In this document: positions 17,643 through 25,878 of the stretch, piece after piece
Layout of the letters: each line of letters opens with the position of its first letter
Numbering within the stretch: position 1 is the first letter of the stretch
Source of the DNA: Candidatus Accumulibacter similis
GTDB lineage: Bacteria; Pseudomonadota; Gammaproteobacteria; Burkholderiales; Rhodocyclaceae
Length of the DNA stretch: 64,000 nt
Direction: 5' to 3'
NCBI GenBank assembly: GCA_013347225.1
Contig: CP054595.1
Span: 4,975,010 to 5,039,009 of the forward strand
Translations under genes and position numbers: made by a program
The notes under the pieces: model-generated
The model's input: the letters and a program-made list of their open reading frames with translations, nothing else
The model's database searches: none
Told to the model about the DNA's origin: nothing

Positions 17643-17861
17643 TTGACATGCAAGCCGGCGATCAAGAGGCCGGCCGACGTCGAGTTAGTCAGTTGGGGAG
17701 CCCTGCGAATTGAAACTACGGCATCGGGGGCCATCCAGATAGGCAACGAGAGGGTTCCCCCTCTACAATGGTGGAAAACGCCAGACGACCGGTTGTCGTC
17801 GGCAAGAATAATCGGGGGTCTGACGGCTCTCTGTGACCCCGAGTCTAGTCCAAACACCTGA
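17643..17861 (+). CDS. Possible small leader protein upstream of the TIR gene
   Basis: A 72-codon frame starting at TTG ends 11 bases before the TIR-domain gene. It has a GGGAGG sequence upstream and no recognisable domain. Its position immediately ahead of the TIR/PurZ-like pair makes it worth noting, but start codon and coding status are uncertain; it could simply be the leader of the TIR transcript. Confidence 0.25.
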   Translation: MTCKPAIKRPADVELVSWGALRIETTASGAIQIGNERVPPLQWWKTPDDRLSSARIIGGLTALCDPESSPNT

Positions 17862-17872
17862 GAGGGTCTCAG

Positions 17873-18991
17873 ATGAAAGTGTTCCTTAGTCATAGTTTCC
17901 AGAAAGAAGACCGCGACAAGTTCGACGACCTGTGGGCTGCACTTGAGGCACGGGGCATCCCAGTTTGGGACCCCGAGACCATGCCGGCGGGCTTGTCCCT
18001 CCGGGACAAACTGCGCGCCGCGATACGCGATTGTTCTGTATGCGTATTTATCGCTACAGAAGGGTCTCTCAAGTCGAACTGGTGTGCCGCTGAACTCGGC
18101 GCGTTCTGGGGACTTGGAAAGCCGGTTGTCGTATACCTGGCCGACCCCAATGTGAAACCGGAGGCCCTTCCTGAGCAATTCAAAGGTGACCTATACACGG
18201 CGCAAAAGCCTGCTGTGCTGAGAAGCGTCAAGGCGCACCTTGAAGCACTTGACCCATTCAGTTCCGAACCAATCGTGAAGAACTTGAAGGAGCCTGTCGA
18301 TAGGATGCAGTACTTTATTAGAATACACGAGCGTAGCAGGTCCCTGTTCAGCGTATCAATGGGTTATGACATATCGGACAATACATACTACACAGCGGAG
18401 CAGACGGAGCGATTCTTGGCGTCCGTGCGACGCATCATCTACGATCAGGATCGACGGTATGAACGCTATCAAATCGTGACCGGGGCACCCCAGTCCTGGC
18501 TACGGTTCCTGTTAGAAACCGCCTCGAACGCACCGCACTGCTACATTAGATACCTGAACGTGCCTGATCCTACCCTCTTTCGGGCTCGGATGATGCAGTT
18601 GTTCGTGTCCGACGACATTAACGAGCAGATCGGAAAGGTAACCTATCTTGTCACGTCCGTGGAAACAGGTGCGAGTCGGCCCTATGGCCTGCAAGTATGT
18701 CATCGGGGGTTTGCAGAAGCATTCGAAGGTCAGGTAGCATCGTACTACAGCGAAGCGCACAAGCGTTTTGGGATCGAGGCAGGGCAGCTAGCACGTCAAC
18801 TTGATCTGGATGAGAGCGAGCGGAGGCAAATCATAGCAGACTGTGTGAAGGCCGAGTTTCCAACACTGGTGCATCAAGATGAAGACAACGCGGTGCTGAC
18901 CGTGATCCGACGAACAAACGCTCTCGATCACGGTTGTATTCGCGAGTTGATTCGCGAAGAACGAGTCAAACAACAGGCGTTAGCGAAGTGA
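17873..18991 (+). CDS. TIR-domain protein with novel C-terminal region
   Basis: This 372-residue soluble protein has an N-terminal TIR domain (about 1-125). Box 1 is KVFLSHSFQKEDRD, the BB-loop region is VWDPETMPAGLSLRDKL, and the putative NADase glutamate E74 lies in NWCAAELGAFWGLGKPVVVYL. Bacterial TIR domains usually cleave NAD or make cyclic ADP-ribose-type signals when triggered by phage. The C-terminal about 240 residues match no family I recognise and may be the sensor or effector-control domain. The downstream PurA/PurZ-like gene starts at a GTG overlapping this stop by 4 bases, so the two are translationally coupled. Codon use is less GC-rich than the chromosome, consistent with acquisition. 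Confidence 0.85.
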   Translation: MKVFLSHSFQKEDRDKFDDLWAALEARGIPVWDPETMPAGLSLRDKLRAAIRDCSVCVFIATEGSLKSNWCAAELGAFWGLGKPVVVYLADPNVKPEALPEQFKGDLYTAQKPAVLRSVKAHLEALDPFSSEPIVKNLKEPVDRMQYFIRIHERSRSLFSVSMGYDISDNTYYTAEQTERFLASVRRIIYDQDRRYERYQIVTGAPQSWLRFLLETASNAPHCYIRYLNVPDPTLFRARMMQLFVSDDINEQIGKVTYLVTSVETGASRPYGLQVCHRGFAEAFEGQVASYYSEAHKRFGIEAGQLARQLDLDESERRQIIADCVKAEFPTLVHQDEDNAVLTVIRRTNALDHGCIRELIREERVKQQALAK

Positions 18992-20004
18992 GCGTAGACG
19001 TCGTCATTGGTGCACAGTTCGGTAGCGAAGGAAAGGGAAAGATCTGCGCCTACCTCGGTGTAGTCGGCGACTACACCGGAGCAATCCGTACTGGTGGGCC
19101 GAATGCCGCCCACACCGTGATCCAGGACAATCGGCGCTACGTGTTTCGCCACATCCCCAGTGCGTCGGTGAATCGGTCTCTGGAGCTTGTCATTGGCCCG
19201 GGCTCGCATCTTCGGCCTGACGTCCTAACGGACGAAATCCGGGATGCTGGAGATCTGGGGATTGCGCACAGACTGTCGATCGACCGTCTCGCGGGAATCA
19301 TCACCCCCGATCACATCCGAAGGAATGCTATCCTTCGCACTCCGACGACTGGGCAGGGCACTTCCCTTGCCATCGCAGATCGTGCTCTACGAAACTTAAC
19401 ATGCGTCCGTGACGTGCCCTTGCCTCACGGGACTGTCGTCGACGTTGCAAGATGGTTAGCTCCTCGTTTGAGTCGAGAGAATTTTCTGCTGGAAGGCACA
19501 CAGGGTTTCGGACTCGGCTTTTATCAAGATTGGTATCCTCGCAGCACAAGCAGAGACATCAGTGTGGCTGCACTGCTGTCCGAAGGAGCCCTGCCGCGGG
19601 ATTGCGTTCGCGATGTTTACGGTGTCTTTCGAACGTTCCCGATCCGCACTACTGATGGCGAGAGCGATCTTGGCGCGGGAGAAACTAGCTGGAAGTCAAT
19701 CTCACGGCTGGCTGGCGCCACTAACCCGATCGTAGAACGGGGTACTCTGGACGGCACCGTACGGCGCGTTGCGCGTTTCTCTAAGCTCCTTACTGAGCGA
19801 TTTATCTTACTCAATCGACCTACGTTCGCGTGTCTCACCTTCGTCGACTATCTAGACGTGCGGGCTCGCGGTGTGACGAAGCTAGATGAACTTCCTGGCC
19901 GAGCTCGGCGTTTCATCGATTTCATTGAGGATTCGTTCGAACTTCGGGTTGGATTGATCTCCACTGGTCCCGGAACTTTCGATACCGTCGACCTGCGTCA
20001 GTAG
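18988..20004 (+). CDS. Adenylosuccinate synthetase homologue, PurZ-like
   Basis: A 338-residue GTP-dependent ligase-fold protein, much shorter than bacterial PurA (about 430). Its P-loop reads GAQFGSEGKGK. Serine 13 replaces the catalytic aspartate of PurA's GDEGKGK, as I recall for phage PurZ enzymes that couple aspartate to dGMP on the way to 2-aminoadenine. The catalytic histidine is kept (GGPNAAHT, H42), as are the nucleotide loop TPTTGQGTS, LLEGTQGFGL and the C-terminal ISTGP. The GTG start overlaps the TIR stop (GTGA). It may make or sense a modified purine nucleotide for the TIR partner. A degenerate housekeeping paralogue is less likely given its coupling to a TIR gene. Substrate is inferred. 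Confidence 0.82.
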   Translation: MSVDVVIGAQFGSEGKGKICAYLGVVGDYTGAIRTGGPNAAHTVIQDNRRYVFRHIPSASVNRSLELVIGPGSHLRPDVLTDEIRDAGDLGIAHRLSIDRLAGIITPDHIRRNAILRTPTTGQGTSLAIADRALRNLTCVRDVPLPHGTVVDVARWLAPRLSRENFLLEGTQGFGLGFYQDWYPRSTSRDISVAALLSEGALPRDCVRDVYGVFRTFPIRTTDGESDLGAGETSWKSISRLAGATNPIVERGTLDGTVRRVARFSKLLTERFILLNRPTFACLTFVDYLDVRARGVTKLDELPGRARRFIDFIEDSFELRVGLISTGPGTFDTVDLRQ

Positions 20005-20091
20005 TCGGTCGATTTGCATCATGGAAATAAGTACGTGAAGCAGGTCGTGTATTCAGTAAGCTTTGATTGACTCTCAGGAGAAGGGGTGCCG

Positions 20092-20262
20092 GTGAGCAAG
20101 TATCGCGAGACACTCACGGCGGAAGAAGGGGAACACATGAACTCGATGCTGAACAAGGGGAACATGTGCCTGTCACAGCGTATTCGTGACGAAGAAGCGC
20201 TGCGACGCCATGTCGATGCCAATATCCGCGAGCGCGATGCCAACACTCTGCCAGCAAACTGA
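20092..20262 (+). CDS. Small hypothetical protein downstream of the PurZ-like gene
   Basis: A 56-residue frame starts at GTG (20092) behind a CAGGAGAAGG site and ends at 20262. It is charged, with RIRDEEALRRH and ANIRERDAN segments, and predicted soluble. It may be a third member of the TIR/PurZ-like unit, 87 bases after it, or a degraded gene remnant. No family recognised. The 220 bases after it, to 20484, hold nothing I can identify. Confidence 0.4.
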   Translation: MSKYRETLTAEEGEHMNSMLNKGNMCLSQRIRDEEALRRHVDANIRERDANTLPAN

Positions 20263-20484
20263 CGTTTCACCATTCAGGATGCCCGGCGCAATCTCGTCCG
20301 ACTCTATCAACGGGCGGGCTCGTTGACTTCGTACCATGGGACCAGTTCAATCTCGGAGTCGTGATCATAGATGGCCGCATGGAACCGCGTCCACAACTGT
20401 AGTCCGCCACCCCGCCCTAGCACTTGGGGCGGGCGGCATGGCTTGGCCTAACCGGCTGAGACTATCGCGACACCACCCTACCCG

Positions 20485-20904
20485 TCAAACCCGCCAAGAA
20501 AGCTCCCGCTGCCCCTCCCAATCCGCCGGCAGCTCGTGGTTCTTCAGCCACCGCAGCGTCAGCGTCTTCGGCTGCCGGCCCGCGAGAAGCGCCCGGACGA
20601 TCTGTGGCGAGAGCAGCGTCAGGCGAAGCAGTTCGTTGACCGAAGACTGATTCAGACCCTCCTGCCGCGCGATCTCCACCCCGCTGCTGACCCGGCCTTC
20701 GTCGAGCAGGCGCTGCCAGTGGTAAGCCCGTGCCAGCGCATTGAGGATCGGTTCGTGGTGCTCGGGCGCTTGCGCTTCCGGGGTCTCCGGCGCCGGGATC
20801 ACCACCTTCCGGCCACCGTGGCGCTTGATGTGAACCGGGATGACCGTGGTGAGCTTCGGTTCCCGGCGCTGGATGGCGTCGCCAATCTGAGTGATCCGCG
20901 TCAT
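20485..20904 (-). CDS. HTH-like accessory protein of the serine-recombinase cassette
   Basis: This 139-residue protein has a central helix-turn-helix-like region (VSSGVEIARQEGLNQSSVNELLRLTLL) resembling the ParB/Spo0J-type HTH that often accompanies serine recombinases of this class. Its start overlaps the recombinase stop by 4 bases (ATGA), so it is the last gene of a four-gene translationally coupled unit. It probably acts as a DNA-binding regulator or directionality factor; this is inference from position and the HTH. Confidence 0.7.
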   Translation of the reverse strand: MTRITQIGDAIQRREPKLTTVIPVHIKRHGGRKVVIPAPETPEAQAPEHHEPILNALARAYHWQRLLDEGRVSSGVEIARQEGLNQSSVNELLRLTLLSPQIVRALLAGRQPKTLTLRWLKNHELPADWEGQRELSWRV

Positions 20905-22247
20905 GCCAGGGCCTCCTCCGATTCCGCGAGTTCGCGCAACTCGGCGCCGATCGTGTCGGGCCGGAGTTCGCCGACGAGCTGCGACCAGCCTGCCTCCCGC
21001 CAGCCGATCTCAATGCCGTTGTCGAGCAGCGTGACGCGTTCGATCAGCAACTGGACGATGCGCTGGCGCTCGACCGGGAAGAGCTGCTCCCAGACGGCGC
21101 CGAGCTGGCGAAGCGCCAGCACCACCTCCGGCTCGGTCACTTTGAGCTTTTCCGCGGCGATGCGGTTGCACACCGCCTGGATCACCTCCGGCGTCCGCAG
21201 CGCCGCATGGACGTGGGACAGCACCAACTGCTCGATCGGTTCCGCCGGCAGCCTGCCGGCGCCCGTCGACCTCGCGCCGAAGCGCACCTTGCGGATCGGC
21301 ACGTAGTAGCGATACATCGTTCCGTTGGCCTTGCGCGTGAAGGCAGGCTGGAAGCGCTCGCCGTCCTGCGTGTAGAACAGACCGAGGAGCAATGACGGTG
21401 GCTGTCGGCGCTGGCGCGTCTCCACCGCCCGCTGGCGATTGTTCTCGGCGAGGATCGCGTGGACAGCGTCCCAGAGATCCCGATCAACGATGGCCTGGTG
21501 CTGGCCGGGATAGTACGTGCCCTTGTGCAGGATCTCGCCCAGATAGATCCGGTTGTGCATCAGCTTGTAGAGCGCCTGCTTGGTCAGAGGCCGCCCCGAC
21601 TTGGTGGTCTGGCCCTCAGCGCTGAGTTCCCGAACCATCTCGGTGGTCGATCGACAACGCGTGAAATCCTTGAAGATGCGCCTGACCAGTCTGGCCTCGA
21701 CTTCATGGACGACGAGCAGCCGGTTCTGCACGTCGTATCCCAGGGGTAACGGCCCGCCCATCCACATCCCCTTCGCCTTGCTGGCGGCGATCTTGTCACG
21801 GATGCGCTCGCCGGTGACCTCACGTTCGAATTGCGCGAAGGACAGCAGGACGTTCAGCATCAGCCGGCCCATCGAGGTGGTGGTGTTGAACTGCTGGGTG
21901 ACGGCGACGAACGACACCTGGTGGCGCTCGAAGACTTCGATCAGCCGGGAGAAGTCGGTCAGGCTCCGAGTCAGGCGGTCAATCTTGTAGACGACGACGA
22001 TGTCGATCTTGCCGGCCTGGATGTCCGCGAGCAGGCGCTTCAATCCGGGCCGCTCCAGATTGCCGCCGGAGAAGCCGGGATCGATGTAGTCATCCGGGAC
22101 GGGGATCCACCCTTCCGCCCGCTGGCTGGCGACCGAGGCCAGACCGGCTTCCTTCTGGGCATCGATGGAGTTGAACGACTGGTGCAGCCGTTCGTCGGTC
22201 GACACGCGACAATAGACCGCGCAGCGTTTCGGGGCCACGGTGTTCAT
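20901..22247 (-). CDS. Serine recombinase (resolvase/invertase family with recombinase domain)
   Basis: A 448-residue site-specific recombinase. The resolvase domain opens with CAVYCRVSTDER, the nucleophile serine being at about residue 16. YKIDRLTRSLTDF and the FAQFEREVTGERIRDKI block follow. A recombinase domain around 190-300 has the GPLPLGYDV signature. No clear zinc ribbon is seen. The ATG at 22247 overlaps the DUF2924 stop by 4 bases, and upstream in-frame extension would run through that gene. It could drive integration or inversion of this cassette. Confidence 0.88.
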   Translation of the reverse strand: MNTVAPKRCAVYCRVSTDERLHQSFNSIDAQKEAGLASVASQRAEGWIPVPDDYIDPGFSGGNLERPGLKRLLADIQAGKIDIVVVYKIDRLTRSLTDFSRLIEVFERHQVSFVAVTQQFNTTTSMGRLMLNVLLSFAQFEREVTGERIRDKIAASKAKGMWMGGPLPLGYDVQNRLLVVHEVEARLVRRIFKDFTRCRSTTEMVRELSAEGQTTKSGRPLTKQALYKLMHNRIYLGEILHKGTYYPGQHQAIVDRDLWDAVHAILAENNRQRAVETRQRRQPPSLLLGLFYTQDGERFQPAFTRKANGTMYRYYVPIRKVRFGARSTGAGRLPAEPIEQLVLSHVHAALRTPEVIQAVCNRIAAEKLKVTEPEVVLALRQLGAVWEQLFPVERQRIVQLLIERVTLLDNGIEIGWREAGWSQLVGELRPDTIGAELRELAESEEALA

Positions 22248-22681
22248 CGCCGCTCCCTCTTCAATCCGAAGAACGCCGGTCCCGACCAGTGGGTGCCGGT
22301 GATCGCCTTGGCCGTGGCGGACAGGCTCTTGTAGTGTTGGCCGTTCAATTCGTACTGGCCGTCGGCGGTGACGGTGACGCGGTACTCGCGCTCGTCCCAT
22401 TCGCGGATCAGGGTGGTGCCCGGCATCAGGCGGACCTCGGCGCCGCGGCCGACCTTGATCTTCGACAGGCGCTCGCCGCAGTCGGCGAGTTGTTCCTTGA
22501 TCGCTTTCGGCAGGCCGCCGTAGGCGGCTTCCTGGAGGCGATAGGCGAGGCGGCTTTCCAGGTAACGCCGGGTGACGCGCAGCGGCCGGCGGGGAAAGTG
22601 CTGATCCCACAGCGCCCACAGGCGATCGAGGGGCATCTGGGGTAGTGCCGCGAGCTGCGCGGCAACAGAAGGCGATGTCAT
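22244..22681 (-). CDS. DUF2924 family protein
   Basis: A 145-residue protein with the family's LWALWDQHFPRRP, LAYRLQEAAYGGL and LIREWDEREYRVTVT blocks; DUF2924 genes are almost always found directly upstream of serine recombinases in proteobacterial mobile elements. It overlaps both neighbours by 4 bases. A promoter-like repeat (22711-22741) lies 29 bases upstream of its start, inside the preceding small gene. Function is unknown; a role in recombination is inferred from context. Confidence 0.85.
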   Translation of the reverse strand: MTSPSVAAQLAALPQMPLDRLWALWDQHFPRRPLRVTRRYLESRLAYRLQEAAYGGLPKAIKEQLADCGERLSKIKVGRGAEVRLMPGTTLIREWDEREYRVTVTADGQYELNGQHYKSLSATAKAITGTHWSGPAFFGLKRERR

Positions 22682-22866
22682 CGTGGTACTCCCGGCAATG
22701 AGGGAGTCCTATGAACGCGCTTGGGCGCCGAAAAGCCAAGCGAAACTTCGCTCGGAACGGGCTGCTTGGCGTGTAGCCGCGCGACCGCGGCGGCAAGAAG
22801 GTGAGCGATCTCGGCGGCGCGCTCGCGTGGCGACATCGATTCGGGTAGAGTGGGTTCGACGGTCAT
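22678..22866 (-). CDS. Small protein opening the recombinase cassette
   Basis: A 62-residue hypothetical protein. The middle is helical and alanine-rich (AAEIAHLLAAAVARL). Its last third, PSEVSLGFSAPKRVHRTPSL, is encoded by the same DNA repeat that precedes six phage-region genes, so the repeat is both coding here and upstream of DUF2924. It overlaps DUF2924 by 4 bases. Possibly a small regulatory protein; no family recognised. Confidence 0.6.
   Translation of the reverse strand: MTVEPTLPESMSPRERAAEIAHLLAAAVARLHAKQPVPSEVSLGFSAPKRVHRTPSLPGVPR
22711..22741 (-). promoter_or_regulatory. Promoter-like repeat R0 (copy outside the phage region)
   Basis: On the minus strand this reads GCTTGGCTT, 12 variable bases, GCGCGTTCAT, ending 29 bases before the DUF2924 start. 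The same motif with the same 12-base gap occurs six times between 50.3 and 53.7 kb. Confidence 0.6.
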
Positions 22867-23518
22867 CTTCGTTCTCCATTCGGGTGGTCCAGACCGTCAA
22901 GGATGATATGACCACGAAGTTTTCGGCGCTGCGTGTTTTGGAGTAAGTGTGAGTAAGTGAGCGGAGATTCAGATAAAAAATCGGTCCGGTGATCACGGCG
23001 ACGGCAGAGCACGTCCTGCAGCGCATCGGCTGCGCCGAGTGGGCGCTCTGCACGCATTGCCACACAGGAAGATTGGTTCCGACGGCGGCAATTCTGCCAA
23101 GTGACCTCGCAGCGCGCATTCGTTCGAGGGCCGCCTTGAGAACGACTCAGTGTTGGGGAAAGGCTTTCCAGTGCGCACAACGGCGGCTCTGGCCGGCCGC
23201 CAGGAGGTGGTGCGTCACCCGCGCCGAAGTCACCCTTCTGTGCCGCGTTCGCCCTACTAGTACTCCCTGTTCGTTCCTGCCACACCCGTAAGTACCAGGA
23301 AGATGCTCGTGAAGCGCTTGCCCCATCTCGTCTGACCCTTGCCCGCGGCTTGACCCGGGGCGCGGGACGCTTACAATCCCCATATGTAGCGCCGTCGAGG
23401 CATTCCAGTCGAACGAGGTCTATCTGCCGCGGATCCGCCAGCAGTTAGGCCGGACGCTTTCGGCGCGGCAGATCAACGCTATTGGGCGTCGAAGACATCC
23501 ACCATCCACCTACCCTCG
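22867..23518. other. 652-base non-coding stretch between recombinase cassette and DUF4062 gene
   Basis: No gene is convincing here. It contains a tandem decamer GAGTAAGTG(T/A) at 22941-22960, 75 bases upstream of the recombinase cassette, and a promoter at 23350-23377 facing the DUF4062 gene. The rest looks like eroded or intergenic DNA. Confidence 0.5.
23350..23377 (+). promoter_or_regulatory. Sigma70-type promoter for the DUF4062 gene
   Basis: TTGACC (23350-23355) and TACAAT (23372-23377) are separated by 16 bases. They would give a leader of about 135 bases before the start codon at 23519. Confidence 0.5.
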
Positions 23519-24397
23519 ATGCCGAAACTTGTCACATTGTATAAGCTGTTCGTGGCCTCCCCAGGGGACTGCCGGAAGGAACGTCAGATCGTTCGCGATG
23601 TCGTCTCTGACTGGAACGTCGCGTATGGTCAAGCACGAGACATGTATCTTGAGCCAGTCTTGTGGGAGACGCATGCGCGCCCCGAAATGGGCAGTCGGCC
23701 CCAGGAAATCATTAATCGGCAGATCTTGAGCTCCTGCGACGCGCTGATCGCGGTCTTTCGGGCACGACTCGGCACACCTACCGTCATTGCCGAGTCCGGT
23801 ACAGCTGAGGAGATTCACCTCTTTCAGCAAGCACACAAACCTGTACTGCTGTACTTTCACAGTAGTCTTCCGTCCGATGAGCTCAAGAGGTTCCGTACCA
23901 CTATCAGCAAGGAAGGCCTTGTTTGGTCGTACCGGGGACCGTGGGCGTTCACTCGGGACGTTGCAAGGCACATAGCGCTTGTTATGTCCGAGCTTGCGGG
24001 CACCCCCAATACACAAGCCACTTTCGCCAATGAATTGGACGATTCCTCACCTCAAGTAGCTGTCGCTGGCGCAGACATTGCAGGCATGTTGCTGGATCTC
24101 CGCGACCACACCTACTTCCTGTGGAATGAACTTGAATTCCTACCGCCAGAGAATTCCGAGTTCACTTGCGAACTACGGCAATCAACATTTGAAATCATAC
24201 GTGATTCATTGGACAGTCTTGCTTTGGCCGGCCTACTGAAATTCAGAACGGAGTACGCCTATTCAACTGGCGTCGATAGTGCCCCCGTCCTCTCAATTAC
24301 AGTCAGCGCAATAGCAGATGAGATTCGACAGGTGACGAGCGACATACTACGTGAGCATCGCCTGAAGGCATTCGAATTACCGTTTTGGGAGCAATAA
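23519..24397 (+). CDS. DUF4062 (TIR-like) putative defence protein
   Basis: A 292-residue protein whose first about 165 residues match the DUF4062 pattern: KLFVASPGDCRKERQIVRDV, VLWETHARPEMGSRPQEIIN, then CDALIAVFRARLGTPT, ESGTAEEIHLF and KPVLLYFHS. DUF4062 is a TIR/Rossmann-like domain common at the N-terminus of bacterial STAND and other immune proteins. The about 130-residue C-terminus contains no NTPase motif and is unfamiliar, so this is a short stand-alone version. It lies between a recombinase cassette and an IS4 copy in lower-GC DNA, typical of defence-island cargo. Upstream ribosome binding site is weak. Confidence 0.8.
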   Translation: MPKLVTLYKLFVASPGDCRKERQIVRDVVSDWNVAYGQARDMYLEPVLWETHARPEMGSRPQEIINRQILSSCDALIAVFRARLGTPTVIAESGTAEEIHLFQQAHKPVLLYFHSSLPSDELKRFRTTISKEGLVWSYRGPWAFTRDVARHIALVMSELAGTPNTQATFANELDDSSPQVAVAGADIAGMLLDLRDHTYFLWNELEFLPPENSEFTCELRQSTFEIIRDSLDSLALAGLLKFRTEYAYSTGVDSAPVLSITVSAIADEIRQVTSDILREHRLKAFELPFWEQ

Positions 24398-24498
24398 TGG
24401 CGCTGACACTTTACCAACGCGCGGAATCGACGCCCAATCGGGTAGGCGGAGGTTTGTCTCCCCCGGCGCCCACACCCCCCACCGTGCGGGTCCGCAGT

Positions 24499-25878
24499 CA
24501 ATCCTCACAAGTTAGCATATCCGCATATTTCGCGCGAAGCCTTGTGTCGGCCGTAGTCCTGCGGCAAAATAGCTCTGTAACCAATTGTTTATAAAGGAGA
24601 ATCGCATGACGGCCTGAATATGCCAATATACTTGGCAGACTCTCCAAGTATCTGTTTTCACAAGAGTTACTGCAAGTGGCTCGCCTCGACGCCAAACACT
24701 TCACCCGCTGCCGAACCCTCACCCTGCCAACGGTCCTCAGTTTTCTGCTCTCCAGCGTTCACGCCGCCGTCCAGTCGGAACTCGATCAGTTCTTCGCCAA
24801 CCTGCGCAATCGCGCCGACTCGGTTCGCGAGGTCACCGCTCAAGCCTTCTACCAGGCACGTTACAAGATCAACGCGCTGGTGTTCGGCGAGGTCAATCAG
24901 CACCTCATGGAACTGGTGGAGGAACACTTGCCGCTCCCGCGCTGGAGAGGTTTACGGGTGGTCGCGGCGGATGGCAGCGCGGTTCGCCTGACGATGATGA
25001 AGGACAACGTCCGGTCGATCGTCACGGGCGTGGCTTTCGGCCTCTACCTGCCGGGCATCGAGCTGTTTCTGAACTTCCGCCTGCATGAGCCTTTGTCCGA
25101 TGAGCGTCAGATGTTCTTCGAGGCGATCGATTGTCTGCGCTCCGACGATGTGCTCGTGATGGACCGCGGCTTTCCCTGTCGTTGGCTGGTGTCGGCGCTG
25201 ACGGCACGTCACATCCCCTTCTGCATCCGCTGCGATTTGTCGCGAGGATTCAAGGTGGTACGCGAGTTCCTGCAGTCCGGTCGAAGCGAGCAGGTCGTCG
25301 TCTTGCGCGCGCCCAATGCCCGTGATGCCAAGGACTATGAATGCCCGGCCACGCCGACCACGGTTCGCTTGGTGCGGGTAGCGACACCGAACGGACGGGT
25401 GCATGTGGTGATGACATCGCTCCTCGATCCCGTGACCTTTCCGGCCGCCGCGTTTGCCGAGCTGTACCACGGCCGTTGGCGAATCGAAGAGGCGTTCAAA
25501 CGGATCAAGCACCGGCTGCAACTGGAGCATACTTCCGGCTTGTCTTGGCATGCGGCGCGCCAGGATTTCGGCGCCAAGGCGGTCTTCGACAACCTCAATG
25601 CACTGGCCGCCTATGTCGCCACCGATGCCCTCCTCGATCCCGGTTCGTCCTACAAGATCAACCGCACCTTGGAACTCGACAAGATCAAACGACAGATCGG
25701 CCGTTGGCTCCTGGCTGCAACCGCCACCACTCGCCGCCTCAAGCCCATCCTCCAGGAGATCGCGTTGAACCTCCAGAAGTTCGTCCCCAATCGCTCCCAA
25801 CCTCGAAAACCGCAGCCGAAACCGCACCTCTCCCACGCTTACAAGTAACAATGACAATAGGCTAACTTTCGAGGATTG
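24499..25878 (+). mobile_element. IS4-family insertion sequence, intact copy
   Basis: A 1380-bp element with terminal repeats CAATCCTCACAAGTTAGCAT (24499-24518) and the complement of 25859-25878, matching at 17 of 20 positions, and one full transposase gene. Bases just outside the two ends are similar as inverted rather than direct repeats (GGTCCGCAGT and, complemented, GGTGCGAAGT), so no clean target duplication is visible. The right end lies in the 3' end of the sensor kinase gene. Confidence 0.88.
24676..25848 (+). CDS. IS4-family transposase
   Basis: This 390-residue DDE transposase has catalytic aspartates in VAADGSAVRL and VMDRGFPCRWLV, and the IS4 YREK signature, Y-2-R-3-E-6-K, in YHGRWRIEEAFKRIK. 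The C-terminal basic tail ends LSHAYK. The coding frame with homology to the other copy (SKYLFSQELLQ...) reaches upstream of the GTG at 24676, so a non-ATG start nearer 24630 is possible. It appears complete and potentially active, and could act in trans on the split copy 7 kb away. Confidence 0.9.
   Translation: MARLDAKHFTRCRTLTLPTVLSFLLSSVHAAVQSELDQFFANLRNRADSVREVTAQAFYQARYKINALVFGEVNQHLMELVEEHLPLPRWRGLRVVAADGSAVRLTMMKDNVRSIVTGVAFGLYLPGIELFLNFRLHEPLSDERQMFFEAIDCLRSDDVLVMDRGFPCRWLVSALTARHIPFCIRCDLSRGFKVVREFLQSGRSEQVVVLRAPNARDAKDYECPATPTTVRLVRVATPNGRVHVVMTSLLDPVTFPAAAFAELYHGRWRIEEAFKRIKHRLQLEHTSGLSWHAARQDFGAKAVFDNLNALAAYVATDALLDPGSSYKINRTLELDKIKRQIGRWLLAATATTRRLKPILQEIALNLQKFVPNRSQPRKPQPKPHLSHAYK

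Noticed and set aside
18988..20004. Housekeeping adenylosuccinate synthetase (purA)
   Set aside because: Too short, Asp13 replaced by Ser, and translationally coupled to a TIR gene in a mobile island; not called purA, although this window cannot exclude it completely.
22863..23285. A 140-codon minus-strand frame upstream of the recombinase cassette
   Set aside because: No ribosome site, no domain and odd composition; it also overlaps the first cassette gene's upstream region.
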